This document shows positions 1 through 6,960 of a stretch of DNA of 14,250 nucleotides, one piece after another. This stretch comes from Sphingomonadales bacterium (GTDB lineage Bacteria; Pseudomonadota; Alphaproteobacteria; Sphingomonadales; Sphingomonadaceae): assembly GCA_018067055.1 (NCBI GenBank), contig JAGPVK010000326.1, positions 1 to 14,250 on the forward strand, given 5' to 3'. Both the position numbers and the translations under genes were made by a program. The stretch's first letter is position 1. Every line of letters begins with the position of its first letter. The notes beneath the pieces were generated by a model that was not told the origin of the DNA, made no database searches, and worked only from the letters and a program-made list of their open reading frames with translations.

Positions 1-159
1 TTCACTAGTGAAAAGATATTTGATCATCAGTTGAGGGCTTATGCCTTTTGGCGCTTCGAACCAGACTTCTCCGATTTTCTGGTTGGATTTCCCATCAAAA
101 ATATCAGGTAAAACGTCCTGACCCCAGGGTTTTTCGACAAATTTCCTCTTCAACTTCAT
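1..159 (-). CDS. manA: Mannose-6-phosphate isomerase, type I (N-terminal 53 residues, runs off window)
   Basis: The enzyme interconverts mannose-6-phosphate and fructose-6-phosphate, the entry step to GDP-mannose and mannose-containing polysaccharides in the cytoplasm. Translating the minus strand from the ATG at 159 gives an uninterrupted frame to the window edge. It shows the characteristic start of the type I isomerase family: KPWG at residues 10-13, IGEVWFEAP at 29-37, and the KYLFTSE motif at 47-53 that normally precedes the zinc-binding VHPDD segment, which lies beyond the window. The start is the first ATG, 16 bp after the ugd stop codon, and the short gap argues for one ugd-manA transcript. 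No strong ribosome binding site is visible; GGTGA overlapping the ugd stop is the best candidate. The call rests on a short fragment, but the motif order is distinctive. Confidence 0.85.
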   Translation of the reverse strand, partial: MKLKRKFVEKPWGQDVLPDIFDGKSNQKIGEVWFEAPKGISPQLMIKYLFTSE

Positions 160-175
160 CGGCTGGAATTGAGGA

Positions 176-1483
176 TCACCGGATTCTCCCGACGCTTGTG
201 TAGATCAAACTGGTTTGCGCAACTTCTGCCGGATTGTAAATGTTTCGCAGGTCGACCAGCACATTGCCTCGCATGACATCGGCAAGCTTCTTCAGATCGA
301 GGGCGCGGAAGGCGTCCCATTCGGTGACAATGACCACCGCGTCCGCATCTTTGGCAGCATGGTAACTGCTATCCGCCATCTCGACCGAGGGCATGATCTC
401 TTTCGCCAATTCCATGCCTTCCGGGTCATAGGCTGACACTTCCGCTCCGGCGTCAATCAATGTCTGCGCGATGGCGATGGAGGGGGCGTCCCTCATGTCA
501 TCCGTATTCGGTTTGAATGTCAGGCCGAGCAGAGCCACTTTCTTGCCGCGCACTTCACCGTCGAGAGCATGAATGACCTTGCGGCCCATCGCGCGCTTGC
601 GCTGGTCGTTCACCTGCACCACCGCTTCGACTATGCGAACCGGACTATCGTTATCCTGCGCGGTTTTCATCAACGCCAGCGTGTCCTTGGGAAAGCAGCT
701 GCCGCCATATCCCGGGCCTGCATGCAGGAATTTCGATCCGATCCGGTTGTCGAGGCCGATTCCCCGGGCAACTTCTTGCACGTCTGCACCCACTTTTTCG
801 CACAGATCCGCTATTTCATTGATGAAGGTGATTTTCGTCGCGAGGAATGCATTGGCAGCATATTTGGTCAGTTCTGCCGTGCGTCGACCGGTAAACAATA
901 TCGGTGATTCATTGAGGAAAAGCGGGCGATAAATTTCGCTCATTACATCCTTTGCCCAGTCATCCTCGGTGCCAATGACAATGCGATCTGGACGCTTGAA
1001 GTCCCGAATGGCAGCGCCTTCACGCAGAAACTCGGGATTGGAAGCGACCGAAAACCGGTCCCGTGGTTGTTTCTTTGCCAGAATATGCTCGACTTCGTCG
1101 CCGGTTCCGACGGGCACGGTCGACTTGGTGATGATGACAGTCGGTTTGACAATGGAGTCGGCGATTTCCTCGCTTGCCGCATAAACATAGCTGAGATCGG
1201 CATGGCCGTCGCCGCGTCGCGATGGCGTTCCGACCGCAATGAAAATCGCATCACAGTCCTTGATCGATGCCGCTAGGTCGGTTGAAAAGGCCAGGCGTTC
1301 CGCGTCAACATTGCGTTTGACCAGATCGGCGAGACCCGGTTCGTAAATTGGCATGATATTGTTGTTAAGGTTGGCTATTTTTTGCTCATCCTTGTCGACG
1401 CACACAACATCGTGGCCGAAATCGGCGAAACAGGCGCCAGAAACCAGGCCGACATAGCCGGAACCTATCATTGCAAGTTTCAT
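176..1483 (-). CDS. ugd: UDP-glucose 6-dehydrogenase
   Basis: This enzyme oxidises UDP-glucose to UDP-glucuronate with two NAD+ in the cytoplasm, feeding acidic exopolysaccharide or lipopolysaccharide synthesis. The 435-residue length is usual for the bacterial family. The N-terminal Rossmann motif GSGYVGL is at residues 7-13, followed by VDKDEQKI at the end of the second strand. NPEFLREG is at 149-156, and the catalytic cysteine is Cys263 in GGSCFPKDT. The C-terminal UDP-binding domain contains LLGLTFKPNTDDMRDAPS. The ATG at 1483 is supported by a GAGGG ribosome binding site at 1490-1494, six bases upstream. The partial manA gene follows closely, so the two probably form an operon of sugar-nucleotide genes. 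All expected catalytic motifs are present, and there is no sign of decay despite the broken gene on the other side of its promoter region. Confidence 0.97.
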   Translation of the reverse strand: MKLAMIGSGYVGLVSGACFADFGHDVVCVDKDEQKIANLNNNIMPIYEPGLADLVKRNVDAERLAFSTDLAASIKDCDAIFIAVGTPSRRGDGHADLSYVYAASEEIADSIVKPTVIITKSTVPVGTGDEVEHILAKKQPRDRFSVASNPEFLREGAAIRDFKRPDRIVIGTEDDWAKDVMSEIYRPLFLNESPILFTGRRTAELTKYAANAFLATKITFINEIADLCEKVGADVQEVARGIGLDNRIGSKFLHAGPGYGGSCFPKDTLALMKTAQDNDSPVRIVEAVVQVNDQRKRAMGRKVIHALDGEVRGKKVALLGLTFKPNTDDMRDAPSIAIAQTLIDAGAEVSAYDPEGMELAKEIMPSVEMADSSYHAAKDADAVVIVTEWDAFRALDLKKLADVMRGNVLVDLRNIYNPAEVAQTSLIYTSVGRIR

Positions 1484-1782
1484 TCAATTCCCTCGAATAT
1501 TAGATATCATAACATGCACAATCTCGGGGCTTGTGGCCTGTTGGCTGTCAGAGGTCAAGTTTGCATGATTTGGAAATTGTTCGTCGTTCTGTTGTAACCA
1601 GTTTGGCCTTTGCATCGTTGAGTCAGAACCACAAACCAACGATTCGGGCTTGGACATTGCCAGTTGATGAATATTGCACGCGAAATAACTATATTTAAAG
1701 TGGTCGGCTCATTCGTTTACATTCGGTAATATCTTTCTCGGCGTCGCAGCTTTGAGAATCTAGAGCCAGGCTTGAGAGCCAA
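1484..1782. other. Divergent intergenic region between ugd and the CapD-type pseudogene
   Basis: These 299 bases separate the ugd start (minus) from the remnant start of the pseudogene (plus) and should hold promoters for both directions. On the minus strand TATGAT near 1508-1513 could be a -10 element for ugd, but I could not place a convincing -35. On the plus strand a GAGAG motif lies just before the ATG at 1783. No coding remnant, hairpin terminator or RNA gene was recognised here. Confidence 0.4.
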
Positions 1783-2907
1783 ATGATCCAAAATGTTACC
1801 GCCTTTGTCACATCGATATTGGAGCAAATTGCCCAGCTCGCACGCTGGAAAAAACGTAATTGTCCTATTGCTCGATATCCTGCTGTGCATGCAGTCGATT
1901 TGGATAGTCTATTCCCTCCGCATCGGCGTTTGGGTTTTGTGGGATATCGCCATTCAGAAAATTGTGCTGGCCTGCCTGTTCTTGATGATCCCCATTCTTG
2001 CCCAATGAACTGCTGTTCGGCAGAACGATCGTCGGCAAGTCTGTATTGATCACCGACACCGGCGGATCAATCGGCGGAGAGCTTTGTCGGCAGATCACAA
2101 GATCGGGAGCGCGTCGCCTGATCATGTTAGATCTTTCCGAATTCGCGCTCTACGAAATCGAAAAAAACTGAAAAAATTGAACATCAGCCAAGCTGGAACA
2201 AAGCTGGAGCTGATTCCGATGCTGGGCTCGGCCATTGATGCGGACAGGCTGGATGAAATATTTGCGATGTGGAACCCGGATACGGTTTTCCACGCCGCCG
2301 CCTATAAGCATGTGCCTCTGGTCGAGGCCAATCCGATCGAAGGCATCCGAACCAATATATTGGGCACGCAAACTTTGGCCGCGGCGGTTGCGGCGGCACA
2401 GGTCAAGGATGTTATCCTGATTAGCACTGACAAGGCGGTCCGATCACCCTGACCGATCGGAAAGTTACGCGCTATTTCATGACCATTTCGGAGGCGGCGC
2501 AATTGGTCATTCAAGCCGCCGGCATGGCCAAGGGCGGCGAAGTGTTTGTTCTCGATATGGGCAAATCGGTGAAAATTCAGGATCTGGCGGAAACTTTGGT
2601 GCGGCTGTCGGGACTAACCGTTCGGAATAAAGCCAACCCAGATGGTGATATCGAAATTGTTGAAGTCTGGCTGCGCGCCGGTGAAAAACTCTATGAAGAA
2701 TTGATCATCGGCAATGATCCGTAAGACACCTTGCACCCCCGGATAATGAAGGCGCATGAATCATGTCTTCCGTCAGCGGAATTGAATGACTTGATCGAGA
2801 GTCTTCTGAATAGTCGGGATCCGGAAATTGCGGTTACAATACTGATGTCTCTGGTGCCGGAATTTAATCATGGCAGAGACAATGACAAATTGGAAAAAGC
2901 TTCTTGA
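1783..2907 (+). pseudogene. Remnant of a CapD/WbpM/FlaA1-type nucleotide-sugar 4,6-dehydratase/epimerase
   Basis: Intact members are inner-membrane proteins of about 600-650 residues that act on UDP-GlcNAc-type sugars early in surface-glycan synthesis. Pieces occur in order but in different frames. From ATG 1783 a short N-terminus continues, after a shift at the A-run 1849-1854, as the first membrane segments (VIVLLLDILLCM, SLRIGVWVLWDIAIQK) until a stop at 2006-2008. Then GKSVLITDTGGSIGGELCRQ, the degraded TGAGGSIGSE Rossmann motif, runs to a stop at 2169-2171 next to the A-run 2161-2167. Then FHAAAYKHVPLVEANP (the family YK signature) and ILISTDKAV. An internal loss at about 2434 joins this to [18 protein letters not shown], then the [11 protein letters not shown] and [11 protein letters not shown] regions. 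An in-frame TAA at 2722-2724 interrupts the tail, which resumes with HPRIMKAHES and ends at the TGA at 2905. Most of the third and fourth membrane segments and the domain after them are missing. It cannot make a working enzyme. Confidence 0.93.
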
Positions 2908-2914
2908 ATATAGC

Positions 2915-2932
2915 GTTCCCAAAGATGGGAAC
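2915..2932. terminator. Hairpin between convergent units, possible bidirectional terminator
   Basis: GTTCCCA at 2915-2921 and TGGGAAC at 2926-2932 form a perfect 7-bp stem with a 4-base AAGA loop. It begins 7 bp after the last in-frame stop of the pseudogene and ends 22 bp before the ldcA stop, exactly between two converging transcription units. The tract after it on the plus strand (CCGTTTATTT) has few T residues, so efficiency as an intrinsic terminator is uncertain. Confidence 0.5.
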
Positions 2933-2954
2933 CCGTTTATTTGCTGATCGTCTC

Positions 2955-3812
2955 TCAGAATTTTAGCAGCCCGAAGGGCACAATTCTGTTTTCGATATCA
3001 TGTCCGATTTCCGACCGACCCAAATAAGCGATGTCACTGTCCTCGCACCATCGCCTGGTAATTTCCTCCGGACTTTCTCCGAATGGCCGGTCATTTTCGG
3101 TAATATCGCTGACATTACCCAATTTTATCCCAGTCAAACCGTGGGTCGCAAGATTGCTGCACAGATGAAATATGGCGCGATCGAAGGCATAAAGATATTC
3201 GGATATTTCCTCGACGATCAGGATATGATCGCGCAGGTCCGGTATCAGCCTGGTGCCCGTCATCATGGCGAGGGTCATCAGATTGAATGCCGCGTGTTTT
3301 TGTCCACTGATCAATCCCGGTTCCAGCGCATTTGTGTGTCGGTGCACGATCCAGTCCAGCGCTCTACCAATTGCATGCTCGCCATTTTCCCGGCCGATAT
3401 CGGTTGGCATCGGACCATGTGCTACCTCGCCGATGCCCGCGCGATAGAGCGCGCCAAGCAGGTTGCCCGCATCGCTATAGCCCAGATAGGTCTTGCCTTT
3501 GGCGGTGCTTTCCAGCTGCGCGATGGCCGCCTCTGCCATCCTTGCCGCGCCATAGCCGCCGCGGGCAAACCATATCGCATCGATGCTTGGGTCGTTTGCA
3601 AGAGCGACGAAACTGTCGGTGCGTTGCTTGTCGCTCCCTGCGAAATGACCTTCCACGAAAAAGCATTGCTCGTCGAAAATCAATTCGGCCTGCGGATGGG
3701 TCTCGGCTGCGAGCGCGATAACGCGATTGGCCGCGTCCCGGGTGAATGGGGTCGACGGCGCACAAATGCCGATGCGGACGGGTGAGGAAATGGAATTTGT
3801 TCCTTGTGCCAT
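2955..3812 (-). CDS. ldcA: LD-carboxypeptidase, peptidase family S66
   Basis: LdcA removes the terminal D-alanine from murein tetrapeptides in the cytoplasm, giving the tripeptide used in peptidoglycan recycling. From the Met at 3812 the protein has 285 residues, close to the family norm. The catalytic triad can be placed: Ser113 in the GYSD motif, a glutamate at 201 or 202 in IVEEIS, and His271 in GHDIENR. The ARGGYG motif that precedes the nucleophile in S66 enzymes is also present near residue 85. An upstream in-frame ATG at 3860 would add 16 hydrophobic residues and overlap the start of the divergent ligase; homology begins after the internal Met (SPVRIGICAPS), so I prefer 3812. No clear ribosome binding site is seen. 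The divergent Mur ligase next door fits a joint recycling role. The gene looks intact. Confidence 0.9.
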   Translation of the reverse strand: MAQGTNSISSPVRIGICAPSTPFTRDAANRVIALAAETHPQAELIFDEQCFFVEGHFAGSDKQRTDSFVALANDPSIDAIWFARGGYGAARMAEAAIAQLESTAKGKTYLGYSDAGNLLGALYRAGIGEVAHGPMPTDIGRENGEHAIGRALDWIVHRHTNALEPGLISGQKHAAFNLMTLAMMTGTRLIPDLRDHILIVEEISEYLYAFDRAIFHLCSNLATHGLTGIKLGNVSDITENDRPFGESPEEITRRWCEDSDIAYLGRSEIGHDIENRIVPFGLLKF

Positions 3813-3846
3813 TGCCAAATAGAGAGAGAAGCAATAGCGCGAAAAA

Positions 3847-5268
3847 ATGAATGAAGACAAATCCTATTATTTTTGCGGGATCGGCGGATCCGGAATGTTG
3901 CCGCTGGCGATGATCGTCAAAGCGGCAGGGGCACAAGTTGCCGGTTCGGACCGGGCGCTGGATCAGGGACGATTGGCAGACAAGTTTCAATGGCTGCAAG
4001 ACCGAGGGATTGCGTTATTCCATCAGGATGGCAGCGGCCTGGTTGACGGCAGCCAGATATTGATCGCCTCCGCCGCTATCGAAGACACTGTGCCGGACGT
4101 TGCACGCGCGATTGCGCTGGGTTGCAAGAGAATGACCCGGGCCGAACTGCTGGCCGAACATTTTAACGCCGCACCGCGCAGTATCGCCGTTGGCGGTACC
4201 AGCGGCAAATCGACTGTCACCGGGATGATTGGCTGGATATTGACCGAGACGGACCGAGATCCGACGATCATGAACGGCGCAGTGATGAAAAATTTCGTCG
4301 ATGCCGACGCGCCATTTGCCAGCTCTCGTGTCGGCGCCGGCGAGATCATGGTGAGCGAAGTGGATGAAAGTGATGGTTCGATTGCTCTGTTCGACCCTGA
4401 AATTGCCGTGCTCAACAATGTCAGTCTGGATCACAAGAGTCTTGACGAGCTGAGGATATTGTTCGGCGATTTTATCGCTACATCACGCCACGCGATCTGG
4501 AACCATGACGACGAAGAAACACAGGCGCTTGTCGGTGCCGTCAATTTACCCAAATCAAGCAGCTTCGGATTCTCCGGGGGTGCGGATTACCGGGCGGTGC
4601 AGGTTGAGGAAAAATCGCTTGGCAGCCGTTTTGTCATGCAGACCGGCGGAACAGACTATCCGGTTTCGTTGCAAGTGCCTGGCAGGCACAATGTCGCCAA
4701 TGCTCTGGCAGCGATAGCGGCAAGCTGTGCCATCGGGGTCCCGGTCGAGAGTGCAATAGCGGCGATCGGGTCATTTCGCGGTCTGGCTCGCCGATTCGAT
4801 ATCGTCGGGACCGCGAATGATATCACGGTGATCGATGATTTCGGTCACAATCCGGACAAGATCGCGGCCACGCTGAAGACCCTCAAGGCCTTTCCCGGCC
4901 GGGTTATAGCTTTTTTTCAGCCGCATGGCTTTGGACCTATCCAAAAAATGGGTGCCGAGCTTGCTGCTGTTTTCTTCGAGAATCTTGGCGACGATGACCG
5001 CGTCATTCTATGCGACCCGGTCTATTTCGGCGGTACGGTTGACCGATCGCTCGGTAGCGATTCCATTGTCGATGCGATAATTGCCGGCGGCGGTCGAGCC
5101 GAACATATAGCGGTCAGGCAGGAATGTGGTGACAGAATGATCGAGCTCGCACAGCCGGGAGACCGGATCGTCATCATGGGCGCGCGAGACGATAGTTTGC
5201 ACAGCTTTGCTCAGTCGATTCTGGCTGGGATCGTCGGGGATTGTACCAAGGCACAGGCGGCAGAATGA
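3847..5268 (+). CDS. Mur ligase family protein, MurC/Mpl-like (probable murein peptide recycling ligase)
   Basis: Mur ligases join an amino acid or peptide to UDP-MurNAc using ATP in the cytoplasm. The 473 residues show all three Mur domains. The N-terminal UDP-binding GIGGSGM is at 11-17. The central ATPase has its P-loop GGTSGKST at 116-123, VDESDGS at 172-178 and NVSLDH near 191-196. PGRHNVANA is at 278-286, and the C-terminal domain has FRGLARRFD and DDFGHNP at 330-336. The fold is closest to MurC, but the usual GTHGKTT is GTSGKST and the usual DDYGHHP is DDFGHNP. It lies outside any dcw cell-division cluster and is divergent from ldcA. I therefore infer a second MurC-type enzyme that ligates a recycled peptide, the role of Mpl, rather than the essential alanine ligase. 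MurC itself remains possible. The ATG at 3847 fits the N-terminal domain; AGAGAGAAG lies rather far upstream at 3823-3831. Confidence 0.8.
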   Translation: MNEDKSYYFCGIGGSGMLPLAMIVKAAGAQVAGSDRALDQGRLADKFQWLQDRGIALFHQDGSGLVDGSQILIASAAIEDTVPDVARAIALGCKRMTRAELLAEHFNAAPRSIAVGGTSGKSTVTGMIGWILTETDRDPTIMNGAVMKNFVDADAPFASSRVGAGEIMVSEVDESDGSIALFDPEIAVLNNVSLDHKSLDELRILFGDFIATSRHAIWNHDDEETQALVGAVNLPKSSSFGFSGGADYRAVQVEEKSLGSRFVMQTGGTDYPVSLQVPGRHNVANALAAIAASCAIGVPVESAIAAIGSFRGLARRFDIVGTANDITVIDDFGHNPDKIAATLKTLKAFPGRVIAFFQPHGFGPIQKMGAELAAVFFENLGDDDRVILCDPVYFGGTVDRSLGSDSIVDAIIAGGGRAEHIAVRQECGDRMIELAQPGDRIVIMGARDDSLHSFAQSILAGIVGDCTKAQAAE

Positions 5269-5434
5269 TCAGCTTGGCCCGTTGATTCAATCGGCTCGCC
5301 AACAGAGACTTGAAATGTTGCAAGGCGGCGAAGGTGGCTGCATCGTGAACTGCTGATCGACCGGATGACGATTATCATCGCGCTGGCGGTAATGGGCTTT
5401 TCAAAAACCGGTCAATGTTGTATGTACGGTTTCA

Positions 5435-5447
5435 CCGTGAGTCACGG
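5435..5447. promoter_or_regulatory. 13-bp dyad CCGTGA-G-TCACGG, possible operator
   Basis: The half-sites CCGTGA (5435-5440) and TCACGG (5442-5447) are perfect inverted copies around a single G. Symmetry of this size can be a dimeric regulator site, but no promoter or cognate regulator can be assigned. Confidence 0.2.
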
Positions 5448-5508
5448 GGTCGTAAATTCTCAAAATCCATGCTTTCGATTGTCAGACTGCTTCGCAAAGG
5501 CACGTAAA

Positions 5509-5583
5509 ATGGCAAGGATTTTGTTAACTATTATTGAGAAAGCGTTAAACTCTCTCCGCCGCGCATCGCTGGCATTGCAATAA
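5509..5583 (+). CDS. Possible small protein of 24 residues
   Basis: An ATG at 5509 is preceded by AAAGG at 5496-5500 with an ideal 8-base spacing and opens a 24-codon frame ending in TAA at 5581-5583. The predicted peptide begins MARILLTIIEKALNSLRR. It is hydrophobic and cationic, with one glutamate against one lysine and three arginines, and could form a single amphipathic helix. No family was recognised. It lies alone in a 0.6-kb gap, 26 bp or less upstream of the bulk of the other structured elements. Frames this short arise by chance, so the call rests on the ribosome binding site and composition only. A membrane-active peptide or small regulatory protein would fit; a spurious frame is equally possible. 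Confidence 0.25.
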   Translation: MARILLTIIEKALNSLRRASLALQ

Positions 5584-5619
5584 AGTTCAGTAAATACAGC
5601 GACTTGAAGATGTGCAACC

Positions 5620-5636
5620 GTAACACACTGTAACAT
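5620..5636 (-). promoter_or_regulatory. Direct-repeat box ATGTTACA-N4-GTTAC (copy 1)
   Basis: Read on the minus strand, ATGTTACA (5636-5629) is followed after four bases by GTTAC (5624-5620), so GTTAC recurs with a 10-bp period. The same arrangement, ATGTTACA-N4-GTTACA, occurs on the plus strand at 8506-8523. Tandem half-sites one helical turn apart are typical of OmpR/PhoB-family response regulators. Binding is inferred only from this resemblance. Confidence 0.35.
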
Positions 5637-5750
5637 TAGCCGTGTCTAACTGCCTTTTGTCGCCTTGATGGGCCACAAATGATGGGCAAGTGGGGCAATT
5701 CGGCTTTTGCCTGTGGTAACCCAATTAAGCGCCACAGTTGTCCCGGCACT

Positions 5751-5778
5751 GGTACGATATTCTGGTCGATATCGTACC
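5751..5778. promoter_or_regulatory. Perfect inverted repeat, 10-bp arms with 8-base loop
   Basis: GGTACGATAT (5751-5760) and ATATCGTACC (5769-5778) are exact inverted copies around an 8-base spacer. As DNA it could be an operator for a dimeric regulator; as RNA it would fold into a stable hairpin. No T-run follows, so a simple intrinsic terminator is unlikely. A second perfect hairpin starts 10 bases downstream. Confidence 0.45.
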
Positions 5779-5788
5779 GACTGTTCCC

Positions 5789-5821
5789 GATGGAGCGGAT
5801 AGACATTCTATCCGCTCCATC
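5789..5821. promoter_or_regulatory. Perfect inverted repeat, 14-bp arms with 5-base loop
   Basis: GATGGAGCGGATAG (5789-5802) and CTATCCGCTCCATC (5808-5821) form an uninterrupted 14-bp stem with loop ACATT, a very stable structure. CCGATGG upstream and ATCGG downstream could extend it with a small bulge. There is no T-run on either side. It may be a factor-assisted terminator, the 3' end of a small RNA, or a leader structure for the gene starting at 5875. Confidence 0.5.
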
Positions 5822-5874
5822 ATCGGACAGAGGCCTAAAAGTTTCCCGCTTGCGAATTAGTTGTGAGATTCGTG

Positions 5875-6246
5875 ATGCAGTCAGGTGCTATTATATCGTG
5901 GAAAGCAGATACCGATAATTTTCGGTCCTTTGTCTGTTCCAGCATAGTGCCACTAGCGATCCTGTCTGTCATGATAATCAGCATATTACCCGCTCTGGCT
6001 TCGCAAGCATTTGCAACCAACCCGGTGCAGCAGAAGCCGAATGGTCGCGCCACAGCGGTGGCAAGTGCCAAGGTGATCAAACCCTTCACGATGAACGCCA
6101 TGACGCAGGCCGAAAATGTCACACCAGATTCAGTGCTAACGGTGTTGCGCCGCACCACATTGCGAAGTTGTGAAACACTCTTGGGAAAGGGCGCTACCCA
6201 AGTTGCCGAACGAACTTGCGAGCTTCGCCTGATCGAATTGCAGTGA
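5875..6246 (+). CDS. Small secreted protein of unknown function
   Basis: From ATG 5875 the protein has 123 residues. A basic N-region is followed by a long hydrophobic segment (VPLAILSVMIISILPALA) ending in a plausible signal peptidase site after SQAFA, so the mature protein of about 75 residues is probably periplasmic or surface-exposed. The mature part contains two cysteines (RSCETLL and RTCELRL), which could form a disulfide, and ends LRLIELQ. I do not recognise the family. GTG codons at 5863 and 5872 are alternative starts; no strong ribosome binding site helps to choose. It is followed after 102 bp by another exported protein on the same strand, and both probably belong to one unit with the PilZ gene. 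Codon use resembles the neighbouring genes, which supports it being real. Confidence 0.6.
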   Translation: MQSGAIISWKADTDNFRSFVCSSIVPLAILSVMIISILPALASQAFATNPVQQKPNGRATAVASAKVIKPFTMNAMTQAENVTPDSVLTVLRRTTLRSCETLLGKGATQVAERTCELRLIELQ

Positions 6247-6348
6247 TGAGCCAGATCAAGAGAATGCCGTCGACGCGAAGGTCGCAAAATATGAGGGACT
6301 TAATTTTGAATCAGAATTGCAGTTAATAGGTCACAACAGGAACAGATG

Positions 6349-6960
6349 ATGTCGAAACCCCATGCGAAATATCAGACTTTGACGGTCTCCAATGACCGGC
6401 GAGTCCTCCGCACGGCCGCTCGGCCAGGTCTCGTGTCGCTGTTGGTTGCATCGTTGCTTGTAGCCATTCCCTTGCCAGCGTTCGCAGAATCAGCGCTGAG
6501 CAAAAATATCGCCATTGCGCTTTCGAGCAATATTGTTGGCAGCCAGGCTGGGCAGGGTGTCGCATCCGCCATTGCTTCAGGGGCGATTGTCGACTTTTCC
6601 GTGAGCGTGACTGGTCCTACCGACGGCGGTTCTCCGGCCATGGCCTTTGCGATCATCGACAAAGTTCCCGATCATCTGTCCCTGTTTGTCGGTGACCTGG
6701 ATCGCAGCGGCAACGGTCCCGCCGCGTTCAAGGACAATGACAGCGGCTTGGATTTCAGCTTCGAGGGTCTTTCCAGTCCGGATGACTCTGTCGAATTTTC
6801 CGACGATGGCGGCCGGACATTTGGCTATATCCCGATTGCCGATGGCGGTGGTTTCGATGCGAATGTCACGCATATCAAACTTCGACCGCGCGGTTCTCTG
6901 CTGGCGACGAACGGTCCTTATGAACGATTTTCCTTACGCTACCGAATGAAGGTCAAGTAG
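6349..6960 (+). CDS. Secreted protein with DUF11-like beta-sandwich domain
   Basis: The 203-residue protein has a signal peptide with an unusually long basic N-region (about 26 residues), a hydrophobic core (LVSLLVASLLVAIPLP) and a cleavage site after AFA near residue 46. The exported part resembles DUF11-type domains found in surface proteins: a strand reading VDFSVSVTG, the IIDKVPDHLSLFVGDL segment that matches the usual 'preserving or potential conflict of a predicate then PDxL' pattern, FSDDGGRTFGYIP, and a closing THIKLRPRG and RFSLRYRMKVK. A structural or adhesive envelope role is inferred. ATG 6349 lies 7 bases after AGGA (6338-6341); the adjacent ATG at 6346 is only 4 bases away and is the alternative start. 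Its stop TAG touches the ATG of the PilZ gene. Confidence 0.72.
   Translation: MSKPHAKYQTLTVSNDRRVLRTAARPGLVSLLVASLLVAIPLPAFAESALSKNIAIALSSNIVGSQAGQGVASAIASGAIVDFSVSVTGPTDGGSPAMAFAIIDKVPDHLSLFVGDLDRSGNGPAAFKDNDSGLDFSFEGLSSPDDSVEFSDDGGRTFGYIPIADGGGFDANVTHIKLRPRGSLLATNGPYERFSLRYRMKVK

Larger units (their letters stand above)
5269..5874. other. Long intergenic region with several structured elements
   Basis: These 606 bases contain no long convincing gene. They hold, in order, a 13-bp dyad (5435-5447), a possible 24-codon peptide gene (5509-5583), a direct-repeat box (5620-5636) and two adjacent perfect hairpins (5751-5821), each listed separately. No terminator with a T-run was found directly after the Mur ligase, so its transcript may extend into this region. 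No trace of a decayed gene was recognised on either strand. Confidence 0.5.

Noticed and set aside
3000..3785. 261-codon plus-strand open frame
   Set aside because: Entirely antisense to ldcA, whose catalytic motifs are unmistakable.
3813..3860. ATG at 3860 as start of ldcA
   Set aside because: The added residues are not part of the S66 fold and would overlap the first codons of the divergent ligase.
5523..5549. Two GTTAA motifs resembling CtrA half-sites
   Set aside because: The spacing of 21 bp does not match the TTAA-N7-TTAA pattern and the motifs lie inside the small candidate frame.
5365..5583. 72-codon frame starting at 5365
   Set aside because: The upstream part has no ribosome binding site and unconvincing composition; only its last 24 codons have a good start signal and were kept as a weak candidate.
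5620..5636. Box read as a PhoB site
   Set aside because: PhoB sites repeat CTGTCAT with an 11-bp period; here the half-site and the 10-bp period differ, so only a general OmpR-family resemblance was kept.
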